Positions 26,237 through 36,033 of a stretch of 64,000 bases of DNA are shown in pieces. The stretch is from the NCBI GenBank assembly GCA_031549265.1, contig JAVBQB010000002.1, forward strand, positions 883,242 to 947,241, given 5' to 3'. How positions within the stretch are numbered: the first letter of the stretch is position 1; the number at the start of each line of letters is the position of its first letter. Both the position numbers and the translations under genes were made by a program. Source of the stretch: JAVBQB01 sp031549265. Lineage in GTDB: Bacteria > Bacillota > Clostridia > Oscillospirales > JAVBQB01. Under the pieces are notes generated by a model, which did no database searches, was not told the origin of the DNA, and worked only from the letters and a program-made list of their open reading frames with translations.

Positions 26237-27352
26237 ATGAGAGCATTTATCAAGGTTGCCTGTTTTGTTTTTTTGACGGCGCTTATATTTTGTTTCAGCT
26301 CGTGCACCGGCGGCGATAATACGCCCGTCACGGGAGCGCCTCCGGCGCAAAGTCCCGATACGGAGCCGCTTTCCGGGATGCCATACATTCCGGACGCGCA
26401 GAAAATAAATATCCCCGCGCTGAGCGCAAATGCGTATACTCCGTATTTTGCCGCATGGATTGACGATCACCGAATTTTGATCTGCGCCTCTCATGAATCC
26501 CAGACAAAAATGTTTGTTCACAATTTGAGAACCGAGATTACCTCGGAAGCTCTGGATGGCGCGGACGATTTCGGCTGGTTTGGCAGAGTGCTGAGTGACG
26601 GACGCATTTGCATGTATGGGTTTGAGAAAATTGTAATTCTGAATAAGAACACGTATCAGGCGGATTTGGTAGTTACCTTCCCGGACGATCATTCGATCGG
26701 TGAGATGGACGTCTCCCCGGACGGTACAATGATCGCATACACAAGTCCGCAGGATTTCGGCCTGTATGTCGCGAATATTGACCTCTCGGAGCCGCGTTTG
26801 GTTCAAAAGGCAACAGCTAGCGCACGAGGCGGCGATATAGATATTAGACCGAGCCTGCCGCGATGGTCAACTGACAGTCGCAGGGTATTTTTCATGATGC
26901 CGGGAGCAGATTCGACGGAGCTTAAAGCGGCTTCGGTTGATATTGAAGGAAAACAGCATGACCAGCTTGATTATCTGCCGGTTAATTACACAGTTAGCGA
27001 GCTCAGTTCAGGGAAGCTGATAGCCGTAAATTTGGCGTCAAACCGGCCGTACTCGGTCGAATCCGGCGGACATGAGATGGTTCCGCTGCTGCCTGAACGG
27101 GAGTATCTGCTGACTGTTTGGGATCAAGACGCGAAATATGCTCTCGCGCTATGGAACGACCCTGCGGAAACGAGTGACGTTTTTTCGGTTTATGACATTG
27201 CGTCAGGTAAGGAAACGAGATCATACAAGCTGCCGGAGTTTGCAAGGCTGTACTTTTCTCAGAACGCGGTTTCTCCGAACCGCACGCAGCTTGTATTAGT
27301 ATTTATAGACGAACTGAACCGCGGAAACTGTTATTTGTTAAAGCTACCTTAA
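26237..27352 (+). CDS. Predicted lipoprotein with beta-propeller-like body
   Basis: A 23-residue signal (MRAFIKV start, hydrophobic core, lipobox FSSC with the Cys at about 23) is followed by a Thr/Pro/Gly-rich linker and a roughly 330-residue domain. The body shows WD40/TolB-like repeats, for example MDVSPDGTMIAYTS, SLPRWSTDSRRVFFM and FSQNAVSPNRTQLVLV. It is presumably anchored on the outer face of the membrane. No catalytic motif is recognised. Starts at ATG 26225 or 26198 are also possible. It stands between corA and a terminator, with no pathway context. Confidence 0.75.
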   Translation: MRAFIKVACFVFLTALIFCFSSCTGGDNTPVTGAPPAQSPDTEPLSGMPYIPDAQKINIPALSANAYTPYFAAWIDDHRILICASHESQTKMFVHNLRTEITSEALDGADDFGWFGRVLSDGRICMYGFEKIVILNKNTYQADLVVTFPDDHSIGEMDVSPDGTMIAYTSPQDFGLYVANIDLSEPRLVQKATASARGGDIDIRPSLPRWSTDSRRVFFMMPGADSTELKAASVDIEGKQHDQLDYLPVNYTVSELSSGKLIAVNLASNRPYSVESGGHEMVPLLPEREYLLTVWDQDAKYALALWNDPAETSDVFSVYDIASGKETRSYKLPEFARLYFSQNAVSPNRTQLVLVFIDELNRGNCYLLKLP

Positions 27353-27359
27353 TTATCAA

Positions 27360-27390
27360 CAAGACGGCAGAAGTTGCCGTCTTGTTTTTT
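27360..27390 (+). terminator. Rho-independent terminator
   Basis: CAAGACGGCA, loop GAAGT, TGCCGTCTTG, followed by six T. It ends the corA-lipoprotein unit. Confidence 0.9.
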
Positions 27391-27429
27391 ATCTCACTGC
27401 CTGTCAACCTCTTCTATTCCGGCATGGAT

Positions 27430-27440
27430 TATGCTATAAT
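27430..27440 (+). promoter_or_regulatory. Extended -10 promoter of murB
   Basis: TATGCTATAAT: perfect -10 with the TRTG extension. The -35 region (TTCTAT at 17 bases) is poor, as is common for extended -10 promoters. It lies 62 bases before murB. Confidence 0.65.
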
Positions 27441-27501
27441 ATTAGTGGCTTTGTACTTGAGCAGCAAGCTGTGCTTTATAGTATTTATTTAGGGGTTAGA
27501 A

Positions 27502-28425
27502 ATGCGCGAGATGAGTTTATTTGAACAGCACGTCAGAAAAAACTTTCCGGAAATGCCGCTTCTAATTGACGCGCCGATGCGTGAGCATACCGCGTTTCGT
27601 ATCGGCGGCCCCGCCGACCTCCTCGCTGTCCCACAGAGCGGCGGCGAAATCGCCGGGCTGCGTGTTCTCGCGTGTGGGGCGGGCATTCCGGTGCTGCACA
27701 TCGGCAACGGAACCAATCTGCTGGTGAGCGACGCCGGGTTCCGTGGGCTTGTAATAAAGACCTTTGACAGGTTTTCCAAAGTTAGTTTGACTAGCGATAA
27801 CGAGATTACCGCCGAAAGCGGAATATTGCTTTCAAGGCTGGCTGTTTTCGCCAAGGACAGAGGTCTTGCCGGCTTGGAATTCGCGCACGGAATCCCGGGC
27901 ACGCTTGGCGGCGCGGTCTGTATGAACGCCGGAGCGTACGGCGGCCAGATGAGCGATGTTGTCACCGCGTCAAAATGTCTTGGGGAAGACGGCACTGTTT
28001 GCCTTCTTTCGGCAGACGAACACGAGTTTCAATACCGCCACAGCTGCTATCAGGATCAGCCGGGAGCTATTGTGCTCGAGGTTGTCATCGTACTTCAACC
28101 CGGTGACAGCCGGGAAATTCAGGCCAGAATGCGCGAGCTCTCGGAGAAACGAAGCAAATCCCAGCCACTCGAACTGCCGAGCGCCGGCAGCGTATTCCGC
28201 CGCCCTGAAAACGGATTTGCGGGCGCGCTGATCGAGCAGTGCGGACTCAAAGGACGTTCAATCGGCGGGGCGCAGGTATCCGAGAAGCATGCGGGATTCA
28301 TCGTCAACCGGGGCGGCGCGACTTGCGACGACGTTTTGAGGCTGATTGAGCTTATTCAGGAGACTGTTTTGCGCGTCACGGGAGTGTCGCTCGAAACTGA
28401 AGTCAAGCATATTTCCGGAAACTGA
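27502..28425 (+). CDS. murB: UDP-N-acetylenolpyruvoylglucosamine reductase MurB
   Basis: FAD/NADPH enzyme that reduces the MurA product to UDP-MurNAc. HTAFRIGGPADLL near residues 29-41, the FAD site LHIGNGTNLLVSD near 69-81, FAHGIPGTLGGAVCMNAGAYG (in two halves around residue 130-150), and SAGSVFRRPENGFAGALIE near 231 are typical of type II MurB. 307 residues, ATG 27502 behind AGGGGTTAG. murB heads the rapZ-yvcK-whiA unit, a frequent Firmicute arrangement. Confidence 0.96.
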   Translation: MREMSLFEQHVRKNFPEMPLLIDAPMREHTAFRIGGPADLLAVPQSGGEIAGLRVLACGAGIPVLHIGNGTNLLVSDAGFRGLVIKTFDRFSKVSLTSDNEITAESGILLSRLAVFAKDRGLAGLEFAHGIPGTLGGAVCMNAGAYGGQMSDVVTASKCLGEDGTVCLLSADEHEFQYRHSCYQDQPGAIVLEVVIVLQPGDSREIQARMRELSEKRSKSQPLELPSAGSVFRRPENGFAGALIEQCGLKGRSIGGAQVSEKHAGFIVNRGGATCDDVLRLIELIQETVLRVTGVSLETEVKHISGN

Positions 28426-28447
28426 CAACCGGTCTTACGGAGGAAAA

Positions 28448-29308
28448 ATGGATTTTATAATAATTACCGGCATGTCCGGCGCGGGTAAGAGTAAAATCGC
28501 CGCAGTACTTGAGGATATCGGATACTATTGCGTCGACAATATGCCGGTGGTGCTTATCCCGCGGTTTGCGGAACTGTGCCTGGCGTCGAGAGGCAGATAT
28601 GAAAAGGTCGCGCTTGTCACAGATGTGCGCGGCGGAGAAACGTTTGACAATCTGTTTGAGTCGCTCGACTATATGCGGGAAATGGGCTGTGAATACAGGA
28701 TTATCTTTGTTGAAGCTGCGGTCGACGTTATCATTCACCGCTATAAGGAATCGAGACGCCGGCATCCGCTGGCCGAGGACGGCGTGCCGATCGAAGTGAC
28801 GGCGGCAAAGGAAAACGAGATGCTGGAATGTGTCAGAGAGCGCGCGAATCATATTATCGACACCACGGCGCTCAGCGTCGCCGCATTACGGGAGCGGATT
28901 ATCGCGCTGGTCAGTGACGAGCCCAAGCAGAGTACAATACTGGTGACGGTTGTGTCCTTTGGCTTCAAATATGGGCTGCCGATTGAGGCGGATCTGGTAT
29001 TCGATGTCCGTTTCCTGCCGAACCCGTATTACATTCAGGAACTCAGGCCGAATACTGGGAATGACCCGGAGGTGCGCTCCTATGTGCTGAGTTGGCAGCA
29101 GACTCACGAGTTTTTAGGGCACCTATACACCATGGTGGACTTTTTGCTTCCCTATTATATTGAAGAGGGAAAAACATCTGTTGTCATTGCGATCGGCTGT
29201 ACAGGCGGCAAGCACCGGTCGGTTGCGCTCTCAAACGAGCTTTGTGACCATATCGGGCAGAGCGGCTATAAAACCGCCTCGCATCATCGGGATATCGACC
29301 GTAAATGA
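28448..29308 (+). CDS. rapZ: RNase adapter RapZ / YvcJ nucleotide-binding protein
   Basis: P-loop protein of the RapZ/YvcJ family. ITGMSGAGKSKIAAVLED at residues 5-22 contains the Walker A motif; the C-terminal domain has VSFGFKYGLP, DVRFLPNPYY and GCTGGKHRSVAL. In Proteobacteria RapZ tunes GlmS through small RNAs; in Bacillus YvcJ binds GTP and affects competence. ATG 28448 with CGGAGG upstream gives 286 residues; the open frame begins earlier inside murB and is not coding there. Its stop overlaps a spurious ATGA of the next frame. Confidence 0.95.
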   Translation: MDFIIITGMSGAGKSKIAAVLEDIGYYCVDNMPVVLIPRFAELCLASRGRYEKVALVTDVRGGETFDNLFESLDYMREMGCEYRIIFVEAAVDVIIHRYKESRRRHPLAEDGVPIEVTAAKENEMLECVRERANHIIDTTALSVAALRERIIALVSDEPKQSTILVTVVSFGFKYGLPIEADLVFDVRFLPNPYYIQELRPNTGNDPEVRSYVLSWQQTHEFLGHLYTMVDFLLPYYIEEGKTSVVIAIGCTGGKHRSVALSNELCDHIGQSGYKTASHHRDIDRK

Positions 29309-29322
29309 CGCACGGAGGAACT

Positions 29323-30435
29323 ATGGCGACTTTTTATAACGACAAAACGGGCTGCCCGGAGAGCTGCCAGGAGGCGGATGGGATTTGCTCGCTTGAACCG
29401 AAGATTGTCGCGATCGGGGGCGGAACGGGCCTGTCGACGATGCTGCGCGGCCTGAAAGAATGCACGTCCAATATCACGGCGATAGTGACGGTTGCGGACG
29501 ACGGCGGCGGGTCGGGCTGGCTGCGGCAGGATCTCGGAATGCTGCCACCCGGCGATATAAGGAACTGCATTCTGGCGCTGGCAAACACCGAGCCGGTTAT
29601 GCAGCGCATACTGAATTACCGGTTTGAGGACGGCGCGCTCACCGGCCAGAGCTTTGGGAACCTGTTTCTCGCGGCGCTGAACGGGATATACGACTCTTTC
29701 GACGAAGCGGTCCGACATATGGGAGAAGTGCTGGCGATAACCGGGCGCGTATTGCCGGTGACGAACGCGAACGTGCATCTTGTGGCCGAGTTCGAGAATG
29801 GAACGACGGTTTTCGGAGAGTCAAAAATATACGCTCACAAAAAAGAGCATCAGTGCAAAATCACAAGGGTCAGGCTGTCCCCGGAGCATCCTCCCGCCCT
29901 GACACAGGCGTTGGAAGCTATTAACGGCGCGAACATGATCGTTCTCGGGCCGGGCAGTCTCTATACAAGCATAATTCCGAATTTGCTGGTCAGCGGCATT
30001 GCCGGCGCGATTTCGCGTGCCGACGCGCTGAAAATATATGTTTGCAACGTCATGACGCAGGAGGGCGAGACCGAGGGCTATACGGCGTTTGACCATGTGT
30101 CCGAGCTTTTGGCGCATTCCCTGCCCGGGCTTATTGACGTTTGTCTGGTTAATGACAGCAAGATTCCTGAGCGGCTCATCAAGCGGTACGAGATCGAAAG
30201 CGCCGAGCCGACGTACATCGACAGGAAGAGGTTCGAAAACGCCGGAATAAAGCTGCTGCAAAGGCCTTTGTTCTCGGAAACGAGTGAGTTCGCGCGGCAT
30301 GATTCGCTCCTGTTGGCCGCTGAACTGATGTCAGCGTTTATCGAAATCAGGAACAGGCCGGGAAGCCTTGGCGCGGCGGATCGGCGGGCCCATGACAGGG
30401 TGACGGCCAGACTCAGGGCAGCCATTGGTGATTAA
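29323..30435 (+). CDS. yvcK: YvcK/GlmR family central carbon and wall metabolism regulator
   Basis: Binds UDP-sugars and NAD-like ligands and adjusts carbon flux to peptidoglycan precursors (GlmR in Bacillus). The N-terminal IVAIGGGTGLSTMLRGLK near residue 28 and VTVADDGGGSGWLR near 54 identify the family. CPxxCQ and a GIC segment in the N-terminal extension are not usual landmarks. ATG 29323 sits 5 bases after CGGAGGA and gives 370 residues; ATG 29305 is in frame. It is the middle gene of the conserved rapZ-yvcK-whiA set. Confidence 0.94.
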   Translation: MATFYNDKTGCPESCQEADGICSLEPKIVAIGGGTGLSTMLRGLKECTSNITAIVTVADDGGGSGWLRQDLGMLPPGDIRNCILALANTEPVMQRILNYRFEDGALTGQSFGNLFLAALNGIYDSFDEAVRHMGEVLAITGRVLPVTNANVHLVAEFENGTTVFGESKIYAHKKEHQCKITRVRLSPEHPPALTQALEAINGANMIVLGPGSLYTSIIPNLLVSGIAGAISRADALKIYVCNVMTQEGETEGYTAFDHVSELLAHSLPGLIDVCLVNDSKIPERLIKRYEIESAEPTYIDRKRFENAGIKLLQRPLFSETSEFARHDSLLLAAELMSAFIEIRNRPGSLGAADRRAHDRVTARLRAAIGD

Positions 30436-30436
30436 T

Positions 30437-31357
30437 ATGTCCTTTTCGCTAAAAGTGAAATCAGAGCTTTGCAAAACAATAAATAAGAAGAACTGCTGTC
30501 AGGTGGCGGAGGCATACGGCGCGATGCTGCTCGGAAACGCTTTTTCGTTTCACGGTATACGCATCGTTACCGAGTGCCGACCGTATGCCGAGCTGCTTCC
30601 GCCGCTGTTTGACGCCGCTTTTGGGCTGGCGTTTGACAGCGCGCCTGATTTGGACAAGCCATCGGGTAAGTTGATATTCAAAATCAGTGACAAAACTAAA
30701 CTTACAAAGATCTTTGATACAATCGGTACGCGGCAGGAAGGCGAAATCGCGGTACACCTCAATCTTGCCGTGCTCGAGGAGGAGTGCTGCCGAACTGCTT
30801 TTTTACGCGGCGCGTTTCTGTCAGGGGGGTCTGTTACTGATCCTGAAAAGAAATATCACCTCGAAATCATAACGCCACATCTGAACCTCAGCCGCGAACT
30901 GGTAGCACTGCTGCTGGATATGGGCCTCGCGCCGCGTCATACGGTGCGCCGTTCGGTTAACGTAGTCTACTTTAAGTCCAGCGAGAGTATCGAGGATTTT
31001 CTGACGACGGTCAGGGCGTCGGCGTCGGTGATTGACTTTATGCAGACCAAGGTGGAGAAGGATGTGCGCAACCTGGTAAACCGCAAGGTTAACTGTGAGA
31101 CGGCAAACCTCGGTAAAATCGTTAACGCCTCAGTGCAGCAGTGCCGCGCCATTGAGAAGATCAGAGACATAAAAGGGCTGAACAGTCTGCCGGATAAACT
31201 GCGTCAAACCGCAGAAGCCAGGCTGGAATTTCCCGAAGCGCCGCTTATCGAGCTCGCGGCAATGCTGGGCGAGTCGGTAACCCGGTCAGGAGTGAATCAC
31301 AGACTGCGCAGACTGGTGGAAATCGCCAGTGAGCTGGGGGAGGATGGTGCTGAGTGA
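30437..31357 (+). CDS. whiA: WhiA-family regulator
   Basis: WhiA has a degenerate LAGLIDADG homing-endonuclease fold plus a C-terminal helix-turn-helix; it controls sporulation septation in Streptomyces and affects division and chromosome segregation in Bacillus. Seen here: FSLKVKSELC at the N-terminus, RTAFLRGAFLSGGSVTDPEK near 115-135, the NRxxNCExAN-like block near residue 215, and an HTH with SVTRSGVNHRLRRL near 285. ATG 30437 follows GGTGAT. The TGA overlaps the GTG start of dnaE. Confidence 0.95.
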   Translation: MSFSLKVKSELCKTINKKNCCQVAEAYGAMLLGNAFSFHGIRIVTECRPYAELLPPLFDAAFGLAFDSAPDLDKPSGKLIFKISDKTKLTKIFDTIGTRQEGEIAVHLNLAVLEEECCRTAFLRGAFLSGGSVTDPEKKYHLEIITPHLNLSRELVALLLDMGLAPRHTVRRSVNVVYFKSSESIEDFLTTVRASASVIDFMQTKVEKDVRNLVNRKVNCETANLGKIVNASVQQCRAIEKIRDIKGLNSLPDKLRQTAEARLEFPEAPLIELAAMLGESVTRSGVNHRLRRLVEIASELGEDGAE

Positions 31358-34300
31358 CTAATTTCGTTCATCTTCATCTGCATACCGAATTCAGTCTGCT
31401 CGACGGAGCGTGCAGGATCAAGAAGCTGGTCGAGCACGTTGACGGAATCGGGCAGTCCGCTGTCGCGATCACCGACCACGGAGTCATGTACGGGGTTATC
31501 GACTTCTACAAGGAATGCGTCTCCCACGGGATAAAGCCGATAATCGGCTGCGAGGTGTATGTAGCCAGGCGCGGAAGGCGGGACAAGGTACAGGAATTTG
31601 ACTCTAATCCGTATCACATGGTGCTGCTCTGCAAGAACAATACCGGATATCAAAATCTGATAAAGCTGGTGAGCGCTGGATTCATCGAGGGGTTCTACAA
31701 CAAGCCGAGAGTTGACATCGAGCTGCTGAGGGAACATAACGACGGGCTCGTGGCAACGTCGGCGTGCCTCGCCGGAGCGGTCGCGCAGGCGGTGACCGAC
31801 GGCGATTATGACAAAGCGAAGACGCGGGCTCTGGAGCTTGCCGAAATTTTCGGGGAAGGCAATTTCTATCTCGAACTTCAGGATCACGGCATCCCTGAGC
31901 AGCAGGCTGTCAACCGCGCGCTGCTGCGTATCCACAACGAAACCGGCATTCCGCTGGTGGCCGCCAACGACGCGCATTACATCAGCAAGGCCGACTCGCA
32001 CATGCAGGACGTGCTCCTTTGCATTCAGACCAACAGCACGGTTGACCAGCCGGACAGGATGCGCTTTCCAGGAGACGAGTTTTATGTCAAGACTGGGGAC
32101 GAGATGTCCGAGCTGTTCGAGAAATACCCGGGCGCGATAGAAAACACAATCGCCATCGCCGACAAATGCAATCTCAATTTCGAGTTTGGCAAGCGTCATC
32201 TGCCGGTTTTCGAGCTGCCCGAAGGCAAGAACGACAGCTTTGAGTACCTCAGCGAGCTCTGCGAGACCGGCTTCCGGGAAAAATATCAGGATACTGACAG
32301 CAGCTTTCGCGACAGGCTGAATTATGAACTGGACATGATCCGCCGCATGGGGTTTGTCGATTATTTCCTGATCGTCAGCGACTTCATAACCTACGCTAAA
32401 TCGCGCGGCATTCCGGTGGGCCCGGGCAGGGGCTCCGCCGCCGGAAGCATTGTGTCGTACTGTCTGGGGATTACCGGAATTGACCCGATAAAATACAACC
32501 TTTACTTCGAGCGGTTCCTAAATCCGGAACGTATCAGCATGCCGGATATCGACATAGATTTCTGCTACATCAGAAGGCAGGAAGTCATCGATTACGTCAT
32601 AGACAAGTACGGCGAGGATCATGTCGCGCAGATCGTAACGTTCGGCACCATGGGCGCGCGAGCCGCGATACGAGACGTCGGGCGAGCGCTCAACATTTCC
32701 TATGCGCAGGTGGATGTAGTCGCGAAGCTGATTCCCTTTTCGCTGCACATGACTATAGAAAACGCGCTGAAAATGTCGCCGCAGCTTCGCGAGATGTACG
32801 AATCGGACTCGGCAATCCGTGAGCTGATTGATACCGCCCGCGCGGTCGAGGGACTGCCGAGGCACGCGTCAACGCACGCCGCCGGAGTGCTGATTACCGG
32901 CAAGCCGGTGTCCGAATATGTCCCGCTGGCCAAAAACGGCGACGCGATAGTCACCCAGTTTCCTATGGGAACGCTGGAAGAATTGGGACTGCTGAAGATT
33001 GACTTCCTTGGCCTGCGAAATCTCACTGTCATCGCGGACTGCGAAAAAATGATACGCCAAAGCACCCCGGAATTCTCGGTTGACCGGATACCCGAGGTTG
33101 ACATAAAAACATATGAGATGCTGGCTGCCGGCAAGACGCTGGGCGTATTCCAGCTGGAAAGCGCGGGAATGACCTCGGTCTGCGTCGGACTCAGGCCGCA
33201 GAATATCGAGGATATTACGGCTCTTGTGGCGCTCTACCGTCCGGGGCCGATGGACTATATACCCCAGTTTGTCGCAGCCAAGCACAATCCTGAAAAGATC
33301 AAGTACCGTCACGACAGCTTGAAGGAAATCCTCGGAGTAACATACGGATGTATGGTTTACCAGGAGCAGGTGCTGGAGATATTCCGAAAGCTCGCCGGAT
33401 TTTCACTGGGCAAGGCGGACATGGTTCGGCGCGCGATGTCCAAGAAGAAACACGCCGAGCTGATGCGTGAGCGCGATAATTTCATCTACGGTAATCCTGA
33501 AGAGGGCATCATGGGAACAGTCGCAAACGGCGTGCCGGAGGACATCGCGGCGGTGATATTCGACGATATCATGGACTTTGCCAATTACGCGTTTAACAAA
33601 GCCCACGCGGCCTCGTACGCGGTGATAGCGTATCAGACGGCATATCTCAAGCGCCACTTCCCGCGGCAGTATATGGCGGCGCTGCTCACCTCGGTGCTCG
33701 ACAGTCCTACGGGCGTCGCCGACTATATCGCGGGCTGCCGCGATATGGGTATTACCGTGCTGCCTCCGGATATCAACCATTCGCAAGAGAATTTCACGGT
33801 GTCGGGCGATGATATTCGCTTCGGACTTGTCGCGGTTAAGAATGTCGGTCATTCCTTTGTCGCGCAGATAGTAAAGGAGCGGGCAGGGTCGGGCGAGTTT
33901 GTTTCGTTTTATGATTTTTGCAGCCGGATGCACGAACACGAGCTGAACCGCAGGGCGCTCGAAAGCATGATAAAGGCGGGCGCGATGGACTGCTTTGGAG
34001 ATACGCGAAACGCTATGTTTCGGGATATCGACAGGGTCATAGGCGTAATAGCCGACCGCAAGGTTCGAAATATCGACGGGCAAGTCGGTTTCTTCGACAA
34101 TGATTCGCCAAACGCCGGCGCGCTGGAGGTCAGGCCCGCTCCCGAATTTTCCCAGCGCGAGCTTATGGCAAAGGAGAAGGAGGCGACCGGTCTATACCTC
34201 TCCGGCCACCCGATGGATGAATACAGGGAGACCATCCGAAAGGCCGGCGCTGTGTCAATCAGGCGGATACTTGCCGACTTTGAGAACGAACACGGCCCTG

Positions 34301-34827
34301 TGACATTCCGCGATGAGATGAAAATCAAGGTCGCCGGAATTGTGACCACGGTTCGTAATAAAGCGACGCGAAACAACTCCCAGATGGCATATGTCACACT
34401 GGAGGATGAGACCGCGTCAATTGAGCTAATTGTCTTTTCGAGGGCTATCACTGATTTTGGAGCGTATTTGAGGGTGGACAGCGTTGTAGTCGTAACCGGG
34501 AAAATATCCGTCAGAGAAGATAAGGAACCGCAGATAATCGTAGATATAGTCGCCCCGGCGGCTGGTTATATGCCTGATACAGACGTACCGGCAGTAAATG
34601 AGACAAAAGTCTCAAAGGTTTTTGTTAAAATCGGCAGAAACAATGATAAAGCGTCCAGGGTTCTGCCAATAATAAAGATGTTTCCGGGGCTCACCCCTGT
34701 TGTGGTTGCCTTTGAGGAAGACGGTCGAAAGGTCAGAGGTTCCTGCGCGCCGGATCGGAGGCTCATTGCGGAACTGCGAGGTATTCTCGGAGACGACTGC
34801 GTTGTTGAGGTTGCGGACGCGATCTGA
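31354..34827 (+). CDS. dnaE: DNA polymerase III alpha subunit DnaE
   Basis: C-family replicative polymerase. The PHP domain opens with HLHLHTEFSLLDG (residues 5-17), the palm carries GPGRGSAAGS near 357 and the catalytic Asp pair in PDIDIDF near 395, with AHAASYAVIAYQTAYLKR near 755, and a C-terminal OB-fold at about 985-1060. At 1157 residues it is the DnaE1-type length; no PolC-like exonuclease insertion is seen. GTG 31354 overlaps the whiA stop and has GGGGGAGGA about 9 bases upstream. PolC, if present, is outside the window. Confidence 0.96.
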   Translation: MTNFVHLHLHTEFSLLDGACRIKKLVEHVDGIGQSAVAITDHGVMYGVIDFYKECVSHGIKPIIGCEVYVARRGRRDKVQEFDSNPYHMVLLCKNNTGYQNLIKLVSAGFIEGFYNKPRVDIELLREHNDGLVATSACLAGAVAQAVTDGDYDKAKTRALELAEIFGEGNFYLELQDHGIPEQQAVNRALLRIHNETGIPLVAANDAHYISKADSHMQDVLLCIQTNSTVDQPDRMRFPGDEFYVKTGDEMSELFEKYPGAIENTIAIADKCNLNFEFGKRHLPVFELPEGKNDSFEYLSELCETGFREKYQDTDSSFRDRLNYELDMIRRMGFVDYFLIVSDFITYAKSRGIPVGPGRGSAAGSIVSYCLGITGIDPIKYNLYFERFLNPERISMPDIDIDFCYIRRQEVIDYVIDKYGEDHVAQIVTFGTMGARAAIRDVGRALNISYAQVDVVAKLIPFSLHMTIENALKMSPQLREMYESDSAIRELIDTARAVEGLPRHASTHAAGVLITGKPVSEYVPLAKNGDAIVTQFPMGTLEELGLLKIDFLGLRNLTVIADCEKMIRQSTPEFSVDRIPEVDIKTYEMLAAGKTLGVFQLESAGMTSVCVGLRPQNIEDITALVALYRPGPMDYIPQFVAAKHNPEKIKYRHDSLKEILGVTYGCMVYQEQVLEIFRKLAGFSLGKADMVRRAMSKKKHAELMRERDNFIYGNPEEGIMGTVANGVPEDIAAVIFDDIMDFANYAFNKAHAASYAVIAYQTAYLKRHFPRQYMAALLTSVLDSPTGVADYIAGCRDMGITVLPPDINHSQENFTVSGDDIRFGLVAVKNVGHSFVAQIVKERAGSGEFVSFYDFCSRMHEHELNRRALESMIKAGAMDCFGDTRNAMFRDIDRVIGVIADRKVRNIDGQVGFFDNDSPNAGALEVRPAPEFSQRELMAKEKEATGLYLSGHPMDEYRETIRKAGAVSIRRILADFENEHGPVTFRDEMKIKVAGIVTTVRNKATRNNSQMAYVTLEDETASIELIVFSRAITDFGAYLRVDSVVVVTGKISVREDKEPQIIVDIVAPAAGYMPDTDVPAVNETKVSKVFVKIGRNNDKASRVLPIIKMFPGLTPVVVAFEEDGRKVRGSCAPDRRLIAELRGILGDDCVVEVADAI

Positions 34828-34845
34828 TTGGACGGGTTTTTCGGC

Positions 34846-34874
34846 TTGCGCTTTTTGGAAAATTGCTATATACT
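34846..34874 (+). promoter_or_regulatory. Sigma-A promoter of pfkA
   Basis: TTGCGC (34846-34851), 17-base spacer, TATACT (34869-34874), 92 bases before the pfkA start. Confidence 0.65.
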
Positions 34875-34966
34875 GTTTGATGTTAACAAGGCGCGAATCA
34901 ATTGCCAATCCTTCTGACTGACATGGCGGAATGCCGGAATTTCCGGTAAAAGTGACGGAGGTAGTT

Positions 34967-35950
34967 ATGTCGAAAAAGATTAACCGAATCGGCGTTTTGA
35001 CAAGTGGCGGAGACGCTCCGGGAATGAACCCGGCGATCAGGGCGGTCGTAAGGACCGCACGTTTTCATAAAATTGAGTGCCTCGGAATCCGGCGCGGCTT
35101 TAACGGCCTGATTAACGGCGACGTGTTTTCACTTGATGGCAAAGAGGTAACTGGCCTGATTACTCGCGGTGGCACCATCCTTTTTACCGCGCGCTGTCAG
35201 GAATTCATGGAGCTAGACGGCCAGAAAAAAGCCGCCAATATCTGCAAGTATCTTGGCATTGACGGAGTTATTGCCATAGGCGGAGACGGTACGTTTAGAG
35301 GCGCGCGGGATCTTGCCAGACAGGGAATACCGGTTGTCGGCATCCCGGCGACGATTGATAACGATATTGCGTGTACGAATTACACAATTGGATTTGACTC
35401 CGCCTGCAACACGGCCATTGAATGCATCGACAAGCTGCGCGATACAATGCAGTCTCATGAGCGCTGTTCAGTTGTCGAGGTAATGGGACGCCGCGCGGGG
35501 CATCTGGCTATGTATGTGGGCGTCGCGACCGGCGCCACGACTATTTTGACGCCTGAAGTGCCGATCGATTTTGAGAAAGACGTCGCGGAGAAAATACGCC
35601 GCGCCAGAATATCGGGCAGAACACATTTTCTTATTATTGTCGCGGAAGGCGTCGGTAACATCAATGATCTCGCTGCTCAAATCAAAGAGGAAACTGGAAT
35701 TGATCCGCGCGTGACCATACTCGGACACATACAGCGCGGTGGAACGCCGTCGGCGCGCGACAGGGTTAACGCCAGCCGCATGGGCAAGCTCGCTGTCGAT
35801 GTTCTGATTGAGGGCAAAGAAAACAGGGTGATCAGTCAGATAGACGGCCAGACCGTTGATCTCGACCTTGAGGAAGCGCTGGAGATGAAGCGCACACTCC
35901 AGCAGTCGATGATCGACACGGCATCCGTTTTGACCAGCGGCTACTTTTAA
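34967..35950 (+). CDS. pfkA: ATP-dependent 6-phosphofructokinase
   Basis: Commits fructose 6-phosphate to glycolysis. IGVLTSGGDAPGMN opens the ATP site (residues about 7-20), GGDGT and PATIDNDI follow near residues 104 and 123, and the fructose-6-phosphate region contains MGRRAGHLA near 171. The Gly of GGDGT marks the ATP-dependent rather than pyrophosphate-dependent class. 327 residues, ATG 34967 with GGAGGTAGTT upstream. dnaE-pfkA linkage recurs in Firmicutes, but here pfkA has its own promoter and terminator. Confidence 0.96.
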   Translation: MSKKINRIGVLTSGGDAPGMNPAIRAVVRTARFHKIECLGIRRGFNGLINGDVFSLDGKEVTGLITRGGTILFTARCQEFMELDGQKKAANICKYLGIDGVIAIGGDGTFRGARDLARQGIPVVGIPATIDNDIACTNYTIGFDSACNTAIECIDKLRDTMQSHERCSVVEVMGRRAGHLAMYVGVATGATTILTPEVPIDFEKDVAEKIRRARISGRTHFLIIVAEGVGNINDLAAQIKEETGIDPRVTILGHIQRGGTPSARDRVNASRMGKLAVDVLIEGKENRVISQIDGQTVDLDLEEALEMKRTLQQSMIDTASVLTSGYF

Positions 35951-35977
35951 TAGAACATGACTGCGTTGGAATAATAA

Positions 35978-36018
35978 AATTGCGGCTTGGGAATGACCAA
36001 GCCGCAATTCTGTTGTAT
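35978..36018. terminator. Bidirectional terminator between pfkA and spo0A
   Basis: 13-bp perfect stem AATTGCGGCTTGG / CCAAGCCGCAATT with loop GAATGA (35978-36009). A T-rich tail follows on the + strand and an A-rich tract precedes it, so it can serve both convergent genes. Confidence 0.85.
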
Positions 36019-36033
36019 TTATAAATCTAAAGC